NCBI RefSeq assembly: GCF_001625195.1 | Contig: NC_054390.1 | Location: forward strand, 4,054,027-4,118,026 | Source of the DNA: Drechmeria coniospora | Lineage: Eukaryota > Ascomycota > Sordariomycetes > Hypocreales > Ophiocordycipitaceae | Direction of reading: 5' to 3' | Length of the DNA: 64,000 nucleotides | Shown: positions 9,101 to 19,092 of the stretch, piece by piece | Position numbering within the stretch: the first letter of the stretch is position 1 | Layout: each line of letters begins with the position of its first letter | The notes under the pieces: model-generated | Databases searched by the model: none | Told to the model about the DNA's origin: nothing | Seen by the model: the letters and a program-made list of their open reading frames with translations, nothing else | Made by a program: the position numbers and the translations under genes

Positions 9101-11934
9101 CATTACGCAGGCATACACCCAATCGGCTACACCATTATACCGTGAAATCCTAGCGAGACCGCCTCGGGAAATTAAAAATAGGTACCCAGAGGGTACTATA
9201 TTCCGCGTTATGCGACCATTATACGGGATCCCAGAGGCCGGAGCACATTGGTTCCTTACGTACCAGAACCACCATAGGGAACAGCTAGGGATGGATCAAA
9301 GCAGCTACGACCCATGCCTAATGGTATCACATCCCGATAATACAGCTATTGGTATTATAGGCATGCAGACTGATGATACAATACAACTGGGTAATAATGT
9401 ATTTATGGAAAGAGAAGACCACAGTCTACAGAAACACAATATTACTGCAAAGCCGAAGACAATACTAACAGATGGATCCGTTAAGGATTTTAATGGTCTG
9501 CAGATTAGTATTGAAAACGGCACTATCAATACACGCCAGAAAGGTCAGGCAAATAACCTTCAACTAGTCGATGCAGATAATCCCGACCGCAACCAGCAAT
9601 ATATCCAACAACGGGCACGTGGAGCCTACCTAGCCTCAATTTGTCAACCAGAGGCAGCAACGGACTATTCGGTAGCAGCACAGGCACAATTACCTACCGA
9701 TAGCGATATTATTGCACTTAACAAACGCATACAATGGCAATTAGACCATAAGGACCGTGGACTACGATTTCTACCATTAGCCATAACGGACCTGAAGATG
9801 TTTATATTTGCGGATGGATCATTTGCCAATAACCAAGACTTGACCTCCCAGATTGGCTATATTATTGTATTGGCCAACGAAATTGAACACACAGATGAGC
9901 AGTTCAAAATACAGGGTAACATTATACATTGGTCATCCACCAAGTGTAAACGAGTTACTAGAAGTGTACTTGCTTCCGAGATATACGGTACAGTATCGGC
10001 ACTGGATATGGGCTATGTATTAACCCAAACAGTTAATACTATTGTTAGCCGACTACAGATACCAACTATCCCCCTTATTATGTGTACGGACTCGTATTCG
10101 CTATACGAATGCCTAGTTAAACTAGGATCAACAACCGAGAAGAGGTTAATGATTGACATTATGGCAATACGACAGAGCTACGAGCGACGGGAGATATCTG
10201 AAATCCGTTGGATTAACGGTAGCGATAACCCAGCCGACGCAATGACAAAGGTCCAGCCTAACAAGGTACTGGAACGGCTAGTATCTACGAATCAGGTAGA
10301 TATACGTATCGAAGGTTGGGTCGATAGGGAGTAGAAGGAGCAGGTAGGATTTAAGCACTTTTTAAAGAGCTGCCTGTGTGTGTTGTATGTATATAGTGGC
10401 CAATAGTAGACTAGGATCACGTGATCGTGTGGGGCACGATCACAGAGAGGATAAAAGTGGCCGCTCAGGGGCAGCCTCTTTTCCCTCCTTTCGTACCAAA
10501 TTGAATCCATTGAAAGAGATCTCTTGTTACCAGTTTCCCCCAGAACCGAACCAACACAAAGTATATAATTAGCATTGGGCAGGGGCTTACTGAATTTTTC
10601 TGTGCTTCATAATAAATAGCATTCGAAGCAAGGCCTAAAATACAGCCACCCAGATGCTGGATTAGAGCAGCTTTCTTATTATATCCAGGAAGGCGATGTT
10701 GTTCTGGGCTCTGATTCTTGGTCGCTTTCTTCGACTCATCTGGCTGCAGGTTCCCTTCGGGTTGTTTCTCCTTACCGGACTCCGAACCATCGGACTCCGG
10801 TAGCCGAATGAGCTCAGCTTTGCCATACTTGCAATTTCCATCCCTCGCGCACATACTCTTGCTTGTGCTAGCGCCGTTACGGTCTGAAGCTTTACCCTTG
10901 ACGTCCTTATTATTGGCTTGTTGAGGTGTATTGGCGTTGAACTGTTTGATAACTTCCGAGAGAGGCAAACGGGATTTTGTGAATTTCTGTCTCGAGCGTC
11001 CGCCGCTCTCCTTTTTAAGCTGTTCGCTCTCGCCATCGGCCTCTTTTATGATCTTCTCCGCGAGAGCTGCGTTGCCTTCATGGGCAAATTCTGTAAGTCC
11101 ATTACTAGCTCGTTGGCCGTCATACGCATGGTTGTAGTTCTTATTTAGTATAACCATTTTTTGACTATCCCCAAGCTGGTATGCACCGATTATGCGATCG
11201 GCTTCAATTCTTCCTCCTACCACCACAAACTCCTGTTGGGCGACAAATTCCCTAGCAGCGAAGCCATCTGGTCCAAGGATTTGGAAAAGGTTTAGATACT
11301 TTTTGTTAGCTTGTACAAGATAGATCCACTGCTTTGGTGTTTCCACTGGGGTGAGTGAGGCTGCTTTGGGAGGAGCGCCATCAAACCATACAGGATTTCC
11401 GGTAGTTTTCTCGGAGTGAGCTTGAACCTTTGCCCAGTCGTCGGCGCCAAAAAAGTTTCGGTGGCCACCAGGCATAACATCCTTTCCGAAACTCTCCGCA
11501 ACGGCTGGAGATCGAGTTAATGACAAAAAGTTTGTATCTCCCACCTGTGCCGTATGCCGACCGGCATCGAAAGTATGAGGCATGACAGGCTCTCCATTCA
11601 AAGGGTTCGTCATGCCGTGCTCGAAAATTTCCCCCGGCGACCGGCCGTCAACACGAAATAGTAAACCGGGTTGCTCCCGACTCGTACCTGGGAAATGCAT
11701 AGAGTTCTTCCGATTTTCCTGCATTTCCCGTAATATCTGTTCCATAGGATCATCTGGGTCGGAATCAAGCGATGAGGACAGGTGCGTGTCAGGACTTTTA
11801 GCACCCGCATCTATATTCTCCCCGACACGTCTTACCAGAGCAGCCTCCGGCGACGGCGGGGCAGCCGAGGAATTCCCTAGCCATTGAAGGAGTATGACCA
11901 GGGCCGGTAGTCCTGACGTGATGCCGAGTTGCAT
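3158..11934 (-). CDS. Secreted heat-labile-enterotoxin-like ADP-ribosyltransferase, copy B, with retrotransposon in intron 1
   Basis: Exons on the minus strand: 11934-10591, 4135-3614, micro-exon 3553-3548, 3482-3276 and 3217-3158, all phase 0, about 712 residues in all. Residues 1-24 form a signal peptide. The ART domain shows the family landmarks: Arg94 in LLFRVDGRSPGEIF, the S-x-T/S strand in NFLSLTRSP (138-140), and QQEF (233-235) before a VVGGR segment where LT-type toxins carry E-x-E. A basic, low-complexity linker (about 300-420) leads to the C-terminal module shared with A and C. Intron 1 carries the whole Ty1/copia element. Its donor (10590) and acceptor (4136) survive, and without the insertion it would be about 50 nt, like the 55-nt intron of copy C. 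Every exon is open, so the gene might still work if a 6.4-kb intron can be spliced; otherwise it is disrupted. The family acts on host proteins after secretion; the target here is unknown. Confidence 0.75.
4152..4156. other. Target-site duplication, left copy
   Basis: CAAAG directly precedes the 5' LTR and is repeated exactly at 10557-10561 after the 3' LTR. Five bases is the usual size for copia integrases. Confidence 0.9.
4157..4336 (+). repeat. 5' LTR of the copia element
   Basis: This 180-bp repeat is identical to 10377-10556 except at 4331. It contains a CACGTG palindrome (4198-4203), a hairpin with 9-bp stem GTGATCGTG/CACGATCAC (4201-4223, 5-nt loop) and a TATA-like GATAAAAG just downstream. 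These are probably the promoter region of the element. Confidence 0.95.
4844..7186 (+). pseudogene. Copia gag and protease region, interrupted by TAG codons
   Basis: One frame runs from the ATG at 4844 but is stopped by TAG at 5648-5650 and 5711-5713, then stays open to TAG at 7184-7186. The first block (268 residues) is an N-terminal extension rich in Asn/Thr. The second has a fungal copia gag core (YSGELYDILDD onward), a repeat-rich linker, a zinc knuckle in CYICNKTGCWMRNH, and the aspartic protease active site DTGAAEHST near 6865. The stops fall inside otherwise conserved sequence, so they look like mutations rather than the natural end of gag. TAG readthrough cannot be excluded from sequence. 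Confidence 0.8.
6294..6435 (+). repeat. Short tandem repeat in gag linker
   Basis: Imperfect 12- and 24-nt units built on GGCACCTACCAA and GGTAGCAAGCAA encode a Gln/Gly/Thr-rich run just before the zinc knuckle. Confidence 0.85.
7187..10334 (+). pseudogene. Copia pol region: integrase, reverse transcriptase, RNase H, with one frame change
   Basis: After the stop at 7184-7186 the same frame continues with the pre-integrase zinc region (RQIHRRFGHPS, then CQYCQIKG) and the integrase core (VDVMDLD, then LTTDAGTNF). Near 7722, in an A5 run, the frame shifts: the upstream frame hits TGA at 7727-7729, while the downstream frame (7716-10334) carries the rest of integrase, a repetitive linker, reverse transcriptase (LALRDITQAYTQS, the QTDDT active-site box) and RNase H (FADGSF, ASEIYG, NPADAMTK). 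One extra A explains the break. It may be a mutation, an assembly error or, less likely, programmed. Confidence 0.85.
8321..8588 (+). repeat. 42-nt tandem repeat in pol linker
   Basis: About six nearly identical 42-nt units encode the 14-residue unit NPNTPSTATSTIHC between the integrase C-terminus and reverse transcriptase. The unit length is a multiple of three, so copy number can change without breaking the frame. Confidence 0.9.
10377..10556 (+). repeat. 3' LTR of the copia element
   Basis: It matches 4157-4336 with one substitution. Here two extra bases (TG, 10375-10376) precede the LTR, so the TG run is longer on this side; the boundary was set by alignment to the 5' LTR and by the target duplication. 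Confidence 0.95.
10557..10561. other. Target-site duplication, right copy
   Basis: CAAAG directly follows the 3' LTR and matches 4152-4156. Confidence 0.9.
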
Positions 11935-12662
11935 GTCAAAGTAGGTTCACGATATGAGCAAGTGAATCAAACGTTACAGTTACTCGCAAAGGTAAAAAAA
12001 AAATCGTGCAGGATAAGCTAATTTATCAACTGAAGCGGAAATGAATGCAATGTTATCATCCGGCAAGATGAAAGTTTATGTATATATATATATTTATACA
12101 TACATACGTATGTGGAACGTCGGAACGTCAACCTAGAAGCATTTTAATACTTTTCGTTTGCAGGTAGGTACGATTCTTGTCAATATTCTCTCGGACTCGC
12201 CTTATTCGCGGCGTCTCATATATATACTACTCAGTCAGTCCTATTTAATTCAAATGTAGTCAGTATGATGCAAAAGGTTGCGTTTTTGACCTGTGCCACA
12301 AATCCACGGGCCTTGGTAAAGATTGGGTAGCTGAATGTAAGGATTTTCTAACTCTAATGGGTTTAGGACTAGAAATAGTAATAATACGTAGGGCACACAG
12401 GGGCTTCCTAGTGCCGCATCTGCTCAGATGCTATTAGTCCCACAGTATTATGACCATATAATGTCAAAGTAAGGAGTGCCCTAGCGCCCAGCCCTTCTAC
12501 ATTATTCGTGCTCTAGCATCCAGCTCGAGGAGCCGCCGTTTCCTTTAATGGGAAAAGGGGTGAGCTATCAGTCGTAAGGGGCTGCGCCCCCAATGATTTC
12601 TCGCGTGGCCCCAAGTCTCGCCGACAACACAACGCACTTTACAAACGAGCGTCACGCACGTA
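11935..12662. other. Intergenic, upstream of toxin copy B
   Basis: No coding region is supported. It should hold the promoter of copy B (minus strand). There is a TA-rich run around 12078-12100 and nothing else specific. Confidence 0.5.
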
Positions 12663-13145
12663 CAGTTGGGGGGCAAAAAGTATTTGCCCCTCCTTAGGTA
12701 CCACATTCTTGTCCAGTCTAACCTAACCTATTTTGTTAGTATTATAACAATAAAGATTTCGTCTACCACCCCTCTACTGCAATAATAATAGCCTCAACGC
12801 AACGGGGCATTGTATCAATCAGCTTCTAAAGCTCGAAGATAACGAATCTATCGACTCGTCCGTCGAGAGGTGACTCGCAAATCCGTAATCGCATTTGCTG
12901 CGATAATTCCTTGCCTCGAGGCATCGTTACGGCTGCTTTGAGGCATCGTTATTGCTACGTTTGATGCGCATGTAGCTATTTTGTTGCACCAAACCAGCCA
13001 CGAAAAATGGGCGCCACTGTCAATGTGGACTTGGTAGGTGCTATATGCGACATATTTGATTGTTATAATACTAACAAAACTGATTAGGTTTCATTGGTCT
13101 AGAATGTGGTACCTAAGGGGGGCAAACACTGTTTGCCACGTACAG
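12663..13145 (-). mobile_element. Deleted Tc1/mariner element (MITE-like)
   Basis: The ends are inverted repeats of about 80-90 bp. Left end: GGCAAAAAGTATTTGCCCC, CTTAGGTACCACATTCT and TTTTGTTAGTATTATAACAAT. Their complements lie at about 13056-13136. The element starts CAGT-like and is flanked by TA (12661-12662, 13146-13147). On the minus strand near 12780-12845 a fragment reads KLIDTMPRCVEA, resembling the C-terminal end of Tc1/mariner transposases, preceded by a stop. It is therefore an internally deleted, dead copy of about 480 bp. A 10-bp direct repeat CACGTACAGT also flanks it, so the exact boundary is not certain. Confidence 0.7.
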
Positions 13146-13639
13146 TAAGTAATACACAAGGCCGGGCATACGAGAGGGGATTGCCGGACTGTATCATAGC
13201 GTAGAGTTACAGTACATTGAATGTGAAACATATAACTGGCCCCTGTCCGATAGAGCCCGCCCCGCATTGTTAACAGTACGTCTTACCGTAGTTATTTTTG
13301 AAGGAATAACGGAACAAAAGAACAAGAGGGCCAAGGCCCGGCGCCCTTGCCGGGGAAGCAGCACTAAGGAACAATAGAGTGATCCACAGACGACCAATTC
13401 CTGGATATGCCCCGATGGAATACGTACAAGTGTACGGAGTACTCCGTAACAAAGGTGGCAATTGTACTCCGTAGAGCCAACATGTTTAATTCAAAGTGAG
13501 TCAACTGTGGCTGGGCAGCAATAGCGTTGTTTTTGGTGCAATTATATGTTCTATGTTGCAATGATTCCATCCACCAGCAATGATTCGAAAAGTACTCAAG
13601 CTGTGAACACTACATTTCCCCGCACCAACAATCCAAATC
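13146..13639. other. Intergenic
   Basis: No gene is seen. It contains the perfect 16-nt palindrome TACGGAGTACTCCGTA at 13433-13448. Confidence 0.5.
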
Positions 13640-14206
13640 ATGGAGTCGCCAACCAAGACCCAGTACCCATCCTTTGAGGTTGTCAAGGCAGCTGCTGGTG
13701 TTGCTGTTGACGTGCAACGAAGCTGGATAAAGTCGGCTATCCAACACTTGTGGCGATTCGTCGTAACCAAGGGCCACCACTACCAACATCGCCATCAAAG
13801 GGACCACGTAGATCTCTCGTCGTCGTACGAATACAGTAGCGCAGATGGCAGGCCAAAGGCAAGCAGCTGAACTATCTCTTGCTCATAAGATCGCCACAAC
13901 CACCGACTTGTCCATGACCCAATGGTCTTTACAAAGTATCGTACTGCCAAATACAAAGATATCACGAGATAATTATCAGGAGGTTCAACGACAATATCCG
14001 ACCCTCGTTTAGTTAGCGTTGCAGACCAGGACGTTAGCAATGCCCTAACTAAGTATCGTATTGAGCAACTTGCCGGGCGATCGCCTCGCCAGTCCCTGTA
14101 CCATCAATTGGATAAGTCAGACTTCACTTATCGAGATACTCACGATACCTACGGCTGGCTACCTGGGCTATTCCTTGAACTGAACCTTGTTATGCCCTCA
14201 AGCTAG
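13640..14206 (+). pseudogene. MULE (Mutator-like) transposase fragment
   Basis: From about 13970 to 14206 one frame reads ADQDVSNALTKYRIEQL, AGRSPRQSLYHQLD and FTYRDTHDTYGWL. This resembles the region before the catalytic core of fungal FAR1/MULE transposases, which have a GRTPIQALL-like step followed by a short F-x-Y segment. Upstream, 13640-13690 has YPSFEVV, like the N-terminal start of the same family. The two parts lie in different frames and no catalytic region follows, so this is a decayed fragment. Recognition is from memory of the family pattern. Confidence 0.5.
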
Positions 14207-15389
14207 GCGCTAAACACCAGTTGTATCGGACAATATGGTTTCTGACAATGAAGATTGTACTGTTAATTGACCATACAATTCCAGAAGCTAAGCGAAGAGA
14301 AGTAAGAAGTCTTGACTATCACCAGGTGCCGAATATGACACTATTCCTTTCGATGAGTGGGATCAGATGCTATTATTACAGATAAACAAATAAATTAAAA
14401 AAAGGGCCGGGCAGATACATTAGGATGTAATAGTAGGTGGCCTGCGGGAGGATTGTGTAGATGCATGTAAGTATTGTAGCGTTGTTTTTGGTAGGGAGAA
14501 TCAGGAAAACATCTGTGGCCCGATAGTTCGGGAATGCATATTAATACATGTCCACTAAAAACAGCGGTGTCGCCCTCTTTCCTGGTTGGCCATCATTGAA
14601 CCTGTTTGGCACCTGTTGCCATAATAACAGCTAATATTGCAACTCGCGGAGGCACAGTTGGACGATCTACAGCGCGTACAGCAGTTCCTCCAGCATCTCG
14701 TAGTATTCTTAGGACCAAAAGCAATGACTCGAAGTGTTTTCGGTAAACATGATGGTGGGAAAAATGAAGAGAAGAGCCTCGTCGAGCACTGTGACGGGGT
14801 TGTGCCGGATTTGATTGAACGACAGACCTCGGCGCACAAGGACGTACTTGGAACGCCTACAGACCTGGGACGGAATGCGTATCATCTTGCACCAGGCCGA
14901 ATGCATGCGGCCAGCCATTCGATGGCGCGACTCTCCTTGGCCGGCGATATCATCCATCGTAGACCCTGTCCCCCCACCTTGATATGCGCCTCGTCCCACC
15001 GTAGAGCCAACAGGTTCCTTTATCCATTCATCCCCACCTGAACACTCCATCGACTCCGTCAGGAGGCAACCGGTTCGTCCGTCGTCGTCGACAGTACGGT
15101 TGACATGAACCGCCTTGTTCAAGCAGGCCAAGCAAGGACGGCATGTTCATCTGCGCCCATGTGGGGCAGGTCTCAATCTACAGTGCTGGCTTCGAGTATT
15201 GGTCGTTCGCGTGTAAGCATGGCCCGTGGCTCGCGGCAAGTCAACACGGAGAAGTACGGAGCAAGTCGTCGACGGAGCACGAGATGGACATGCCGAGAGT
15301 GTGCTATGACCAGACATCATGCCACCCCTCCGATTCCCCCCCTTGGTACCGCAACCACGACGTTCCACGGACGCATCCTCGACCCAAGC
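14207..15389. other. Long spacer before the DUF3494 gene
   Basis: Open frames of 90-140 codons overlap on both strands (14555-15131) but none shows a domain, signal peptide or splice-supported extension. They are not called. Confidence 0.45.
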
Positions 15390-16978
15390 ATGGCTCTGAA
15401 CGTGGCTCTGAGCATGGCTCTGAACATGGTTTCCATTCGCTTGGTGGCCGCAGCCTTGTTGGTCGCCACGCCGACCATCGTCAACGGCCAGGTCGACCTG
15501 GGATCCTTGTCGTCCTTTGGTCTACTCGCTGCCATCGGTCTCACCAGCCTCGGCACGTCCATCGTCGACGGAAATATTGGAACATTCCCTGGTTTTTACA
15601 TGACCGGATTTCCTCCGGGCATCGTCAATAACGGAGCCATCTATGGCCCTGATGCCATCACCCAGAAGGCACACAATGATCTTTCGGCGGCCATGTCCCA
15701 GGCGATCGCGCTCACGGCAACCGCCGTCTCCTTGAGCCTGGAATTGGGCGGTTTGGTCTTCAGCCCAGGCGTGATTGACATGCCAGAAGATGGAAGTGCT
15801 TCCCTCAGTTCCACCGTTTACCTCTTTACCAACGACATGAGTGCCATGTGGATCTTTCGAATCCCCGGAAGCTTCAGCATCGCGCCAACTGGTGCAGTCG
15901 AACTGATCAACGGCGGCGTCTCCTGCAACGTCATTTGGCTGGTGGGCAACGAAGTCTTCGCCGAAGGACCTTCAACTTTGAAGGGAAACTTCTTGGTTGG
16001 CCGCGATATCATTCTGGGAAATGGCACCACCAGCATGGGCGGTCTATACTCGTCCGACGGCCAAGTTGCGCTGGACAACGGCACCGTCGATCGCTGTGTT
16101 TTCCCGCCTCGTTCGGAAACGACGGCGACGGCCATGATGAGCACAGTCATGACAGGTTCGGACGCAAGCACGACGACGACGACGGATCCCCCCCTACCAC
16201 GCCGACGGACACGACGAGTCCCACGGCTACAGATACCACGGCTGCGGAAACGGCAAGCACCATGGCTACCGACATCACAGCTACGGATACCACGGCCACG
16301 ACGGCCACGACGCTGGCCACAAGTCTCACCCATTCCGGCTCGGCAACCGCCAGCACGACCACTCCCACATCGACGGCGGGTGGTACCGGGAGATCACGCA
16401 CCGCGGCAACCGGAATCACCTCGACGGCGAACGTTGCAGGGAGATCACGCTCTACTACGGCCACAACGGCTACCCCTACGACGCACGTGAGCACGGAGAC
16501 GCCTGCTGCGGCTGCTAACCTCGCAACAGCCAGGGGCGGCCGAGGCAACATTACGACTACCATCACGGCAATAACCTTAGCCGTGACGTGCCCTGTGGCC
16601 CCGACGGTCATAACATTGTGTGGCCAAGAATTTCATACCAAATCCCCCGGCGTCAGGGTTTTGGTCGCCGCCTCGACAATCACTCTACAAAAGTCGGCAG
16701 CCTGCAAAGATTGCGTAGGGGACCGGCTACCCGGAAAGAATAGGCCCACCGCAACGCCATGCCTGACGTACAACTCCCATGGCGCGTCGGAGTCGAATAT
16801 AAAAGCGGCAGGCTCCAAGGTGGCGGCATTGATTTACGACGGGAGGCCGCATGCGTCAGAACGCGTGGCATCTCAAAGCCCTGACGAAGTGACAGCCGCT
16901 GCTTCGGACACCGCAACGCCCAGCACATGCCTTGTTCCAGTCGTCACCATATTACTACTGTTGTTCAATCTGTGTTGA
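15390..16978 (+). CDS. Secreted ice-binding-like (DUF3494) protein with Thr-rich tail; frame break at 16188-16194
   Basis: Three in-frame ATGs (15390, 15414, 15426) precede a hydrophobic signal peptide; 15426 gives the most typical one. The mature part begins QVDLGSLSSFGLL and carries the DUF3494 landmarks: GNIGTFPG, TGFPPG, KAHNDL, LGGLVFSPGV, FRIPGSF, LINGGVSCNVIW, LVGNEV, GLYSSDGQVALDNGTV. These domains fold as a beta-solenoid and bind ice in many microbes; others may be adhesins. After about 250 residues the frame runs into a C7 tract (16188-16194). The original frame turns Arg-rich, while the next frame gives a long Thr/Ala/Ser tail, a short Cys-containing region and a hydrophobic end (LVPVVTILLLLFNLC) like a GPI signal. 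A one-base length error or mutation in the C run explains this. Confidence 0.75.
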
Positions 16979-17439
16979 AAGAAAGTGGACCAAGTACTTG
17001 ATATACCCTGAACATGGCATGCGTAGCATTTGTTTCCCGGTCACATGGTAGTATCCGTTCTCCGCGTATGAAGCCTTTGCGTGTATATGTAATGTACAGA
17101 TTCAGAGATGAAATCAAGCCTTTCACCTCTATGAAGGCATGATGACGGAGAAAAATCGGCATATAGACAAACGGCACAGCGGCGTAGGAGATGGGCATCA
17201 CTTTTTTGTCCAGAACATATGGTGACGTGCTGAGGCCTCGAATGCTGAAATCAACGGCCGAATATTGGTTTGAAAGAATCATGCAACTGGTTCAACAAAA
17301 TACAATGGTGCGGGCGCATGTAGTGATGTCATTTATACGATGATGGTCGAACGATCAACCCCTTGAGGCCCATCCAACAAGGACAAGGTGGCGTCAAGTC
17401 ATTGTTGGAGCTCACCCAGATAGGACCCTTGTCATAGTC
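16979..17439. other. Intergenic
   Basis: A minus-strand open frame (17282-16965) is present but has no recognisable feature. No gene is called. Confidence 0.4.
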
Positions 17440-17770
17440 AGCCGAATGTGACTGAGCTGTATCCGTAGTTTGCTGGAACCAACCGTCTTATGAGAACATA
17501 CCCCTGTTTTCTAGCATAACTTGCACTACGGCCCCCGGCATGGTATTCCTATTCCGGGGGGCTTGCAATTCACACGTCCAACACAAACTCCCTGCATTGT
17601 CAATCTAGTGCAATAGAATGCGTGCCCATCAGTATCAACAATGCAGATACATTCATGCCATGGTACTACCACAACACCATTACCACATGATGGAAATATG
17701 TCACTTCCATTACTAAATAGTGGTATCCGAAATGGCCCTTCCAATCTCCTTTTGCCCGCGTAGCTCGTAC
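17440..17770 (+). repeat. Orphan copy of the toxin C 3' flank
   Basis: The segment aligns, in the same orientation, with 22425-22713 downstream of toxin gene C. Shared blocks include GCCCCCGGCATGGTATT, CACAAACTC.CTGCATTGT and AAATATG.CA..TCCATT/CTCATT.CTAAATAG. Similarity starts just after the stop codon position of copy C. No toxin coding sequence is present upstream here, so this looks like the remains of a lost family member or of a local duplication. Confidence 0.7.
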
Positions 17771-19092
17771 ATCTGAGCCATGTCGCTTCTTTCTTTCAGA
17801 GACCGATACTATGTCTTACCGCCTCTTCTTGCTAACCCTACACGAGCCTGGTGCGAGAATAGCACTACTACGCGACGCTCATCGGAATGATTAATGCGAG
17901 CAGGGAGCATCGCTGCCGCAAACGGATGCTTGGTCAGCGACGACGAGTCCCCTCGATCCGGAGACTATCGCGGGAGCAAGGCCCCATCGTATGGATGCCG
18001 TCATCGCCGCTGAAGCTCATCGTACTGACGTATGCCGCTCCCGCGTGAAGATGATGCAGAGCACGAATTCGGTTTTGATCTCGAAATATTTAGGCAAATA
18101 TGGGGAGAGCCAAACGAAGGCACCCACCCCCCCTACGCCCGACGGCGAGGCCTACGTACTCGTGCCCGCACGATGCCGGTCATAGTAGTCCCCGAATGCC
18201 CGCCCACTGGCCCATGGCATGGTGCGGCAGGGCACGGAGTTGCATTCGTCCTAGTTCTGCATTGAATAGTGCACTCACTAAACCACCTCGACGGACGCAT
18301 TAGTTGCGTACTTGCACACGACTTGGCTCGCCATCGCCAGTACAAGATGGGGGGAAGTGAAGCGATCCATATTGCCGACGGATGCGGCTGCATATTGTAG
18401 TTGGAGTCTAGTTTATAAATGTAGAATGCATGCTTGATAATATAATATACGAACCGTCCCGGCCGTCGCAGGAATCGGCGGCGCATCGTCGACCGCGTGT
18501 TATTATTAGTGTCGAGCCGGCTCCGTACGAAGCAGATTCACCAGAGCCTGGTCGGTACTTGCTTGGGTTGGGCAAAGCCCGGCACCAATGTTCAAGGTTT
18601 CACATCAAGCACCCACACAGGTGGTGATGAATGGTCCCTACGACATGTAAGAGTATTGGCCAGATGTTCTGGGCCCATGTTCGCTCCAAGAATGATTAAT
18701 AGTTGCTTGTCGTTTATGCCAACCGATCATGACTCGCACACGATTTAGCTTTGTCGTTGCCCATCATAAATTCCGGCACGGAGAGTCAGGGAGCGGAGGA
18801 ACTTATAATGACAGATACACAATCCTATTTTAGTAGACATCATGGCATTGCACTCGACGCGAAAGGGAAATGCCACACAAATTAGCCCGGTTAGGCCATA
18901 TGGCACACTGCTCGCAAGGTCAAGTTCGCATAACCGATGGGGAATGACATGCCTTCAACTTTTCCCTTAGGTCATCGTGCGATGAAAAGGTCGCTGCCGG
19001 TTAAAATATCGTTGTCATCGCCTGACGCTTGCTGCATGACCCTACGGCTGTTGTCCCATCGATTCGCTCAGTGGTAGACCTTGATTGCCTTC
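17771..19092. other. Spacer upstream of toxin copy C
   Basis: Several short overlapping open frames occur (17991-18748) but none is convincing. The promoter of copy C should lie in the last few hundred bases. Confidence 0.45.

Larger units (their letters stand above)
4157..10556 (+). mobile_element. Ty1/copia LTR retrotransposon, full length
   Basis: The element is 6400 bp, bounded by 180-bp LTRs beginning TGTGTG and ending CAACA, with the 5-bp target duplication CAAAG at 4152-4156 and 10557-10561. The domain order is gag with CCHC-like knuckle, protease, integrase, reverse transcriptase and RNase H, which is the copia order. The LTRs differ at one site only (4331 T versus 10551 C), so insertion was recent. 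It lies antisense inside intron 1 of toxin gene B. Three in-frame TAG codons (5648, 5711, 7184) and one frame change near 7722 make this copy probably non-autonomous. The primer-binding site just after 4336 was not assigned to a tRNA. A purine-rich stretch lies at 10326-10343, some way before the 3' LTR. Confidence 0.95.

Noticed and set aside
12657..12666. 10-bp direct repeat as proof of a MULE or hAT insertion
   Set aside because: Transposase trace and TA borders favour Tc1/mariner; the repeat may be chance.
14555..15131. Overlapping frames of 94-140 codons on both strands
   Set aside because: No domain, no signal peptide, no splice-consistent extension; a leucine-rich start at 14637 alone is not enough.
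16965..17282. 105-codon minus-strand frame downstream of the DUF3494 gene
   Set aside because: No similarity recognised and no conserved neighbour; likely chance.
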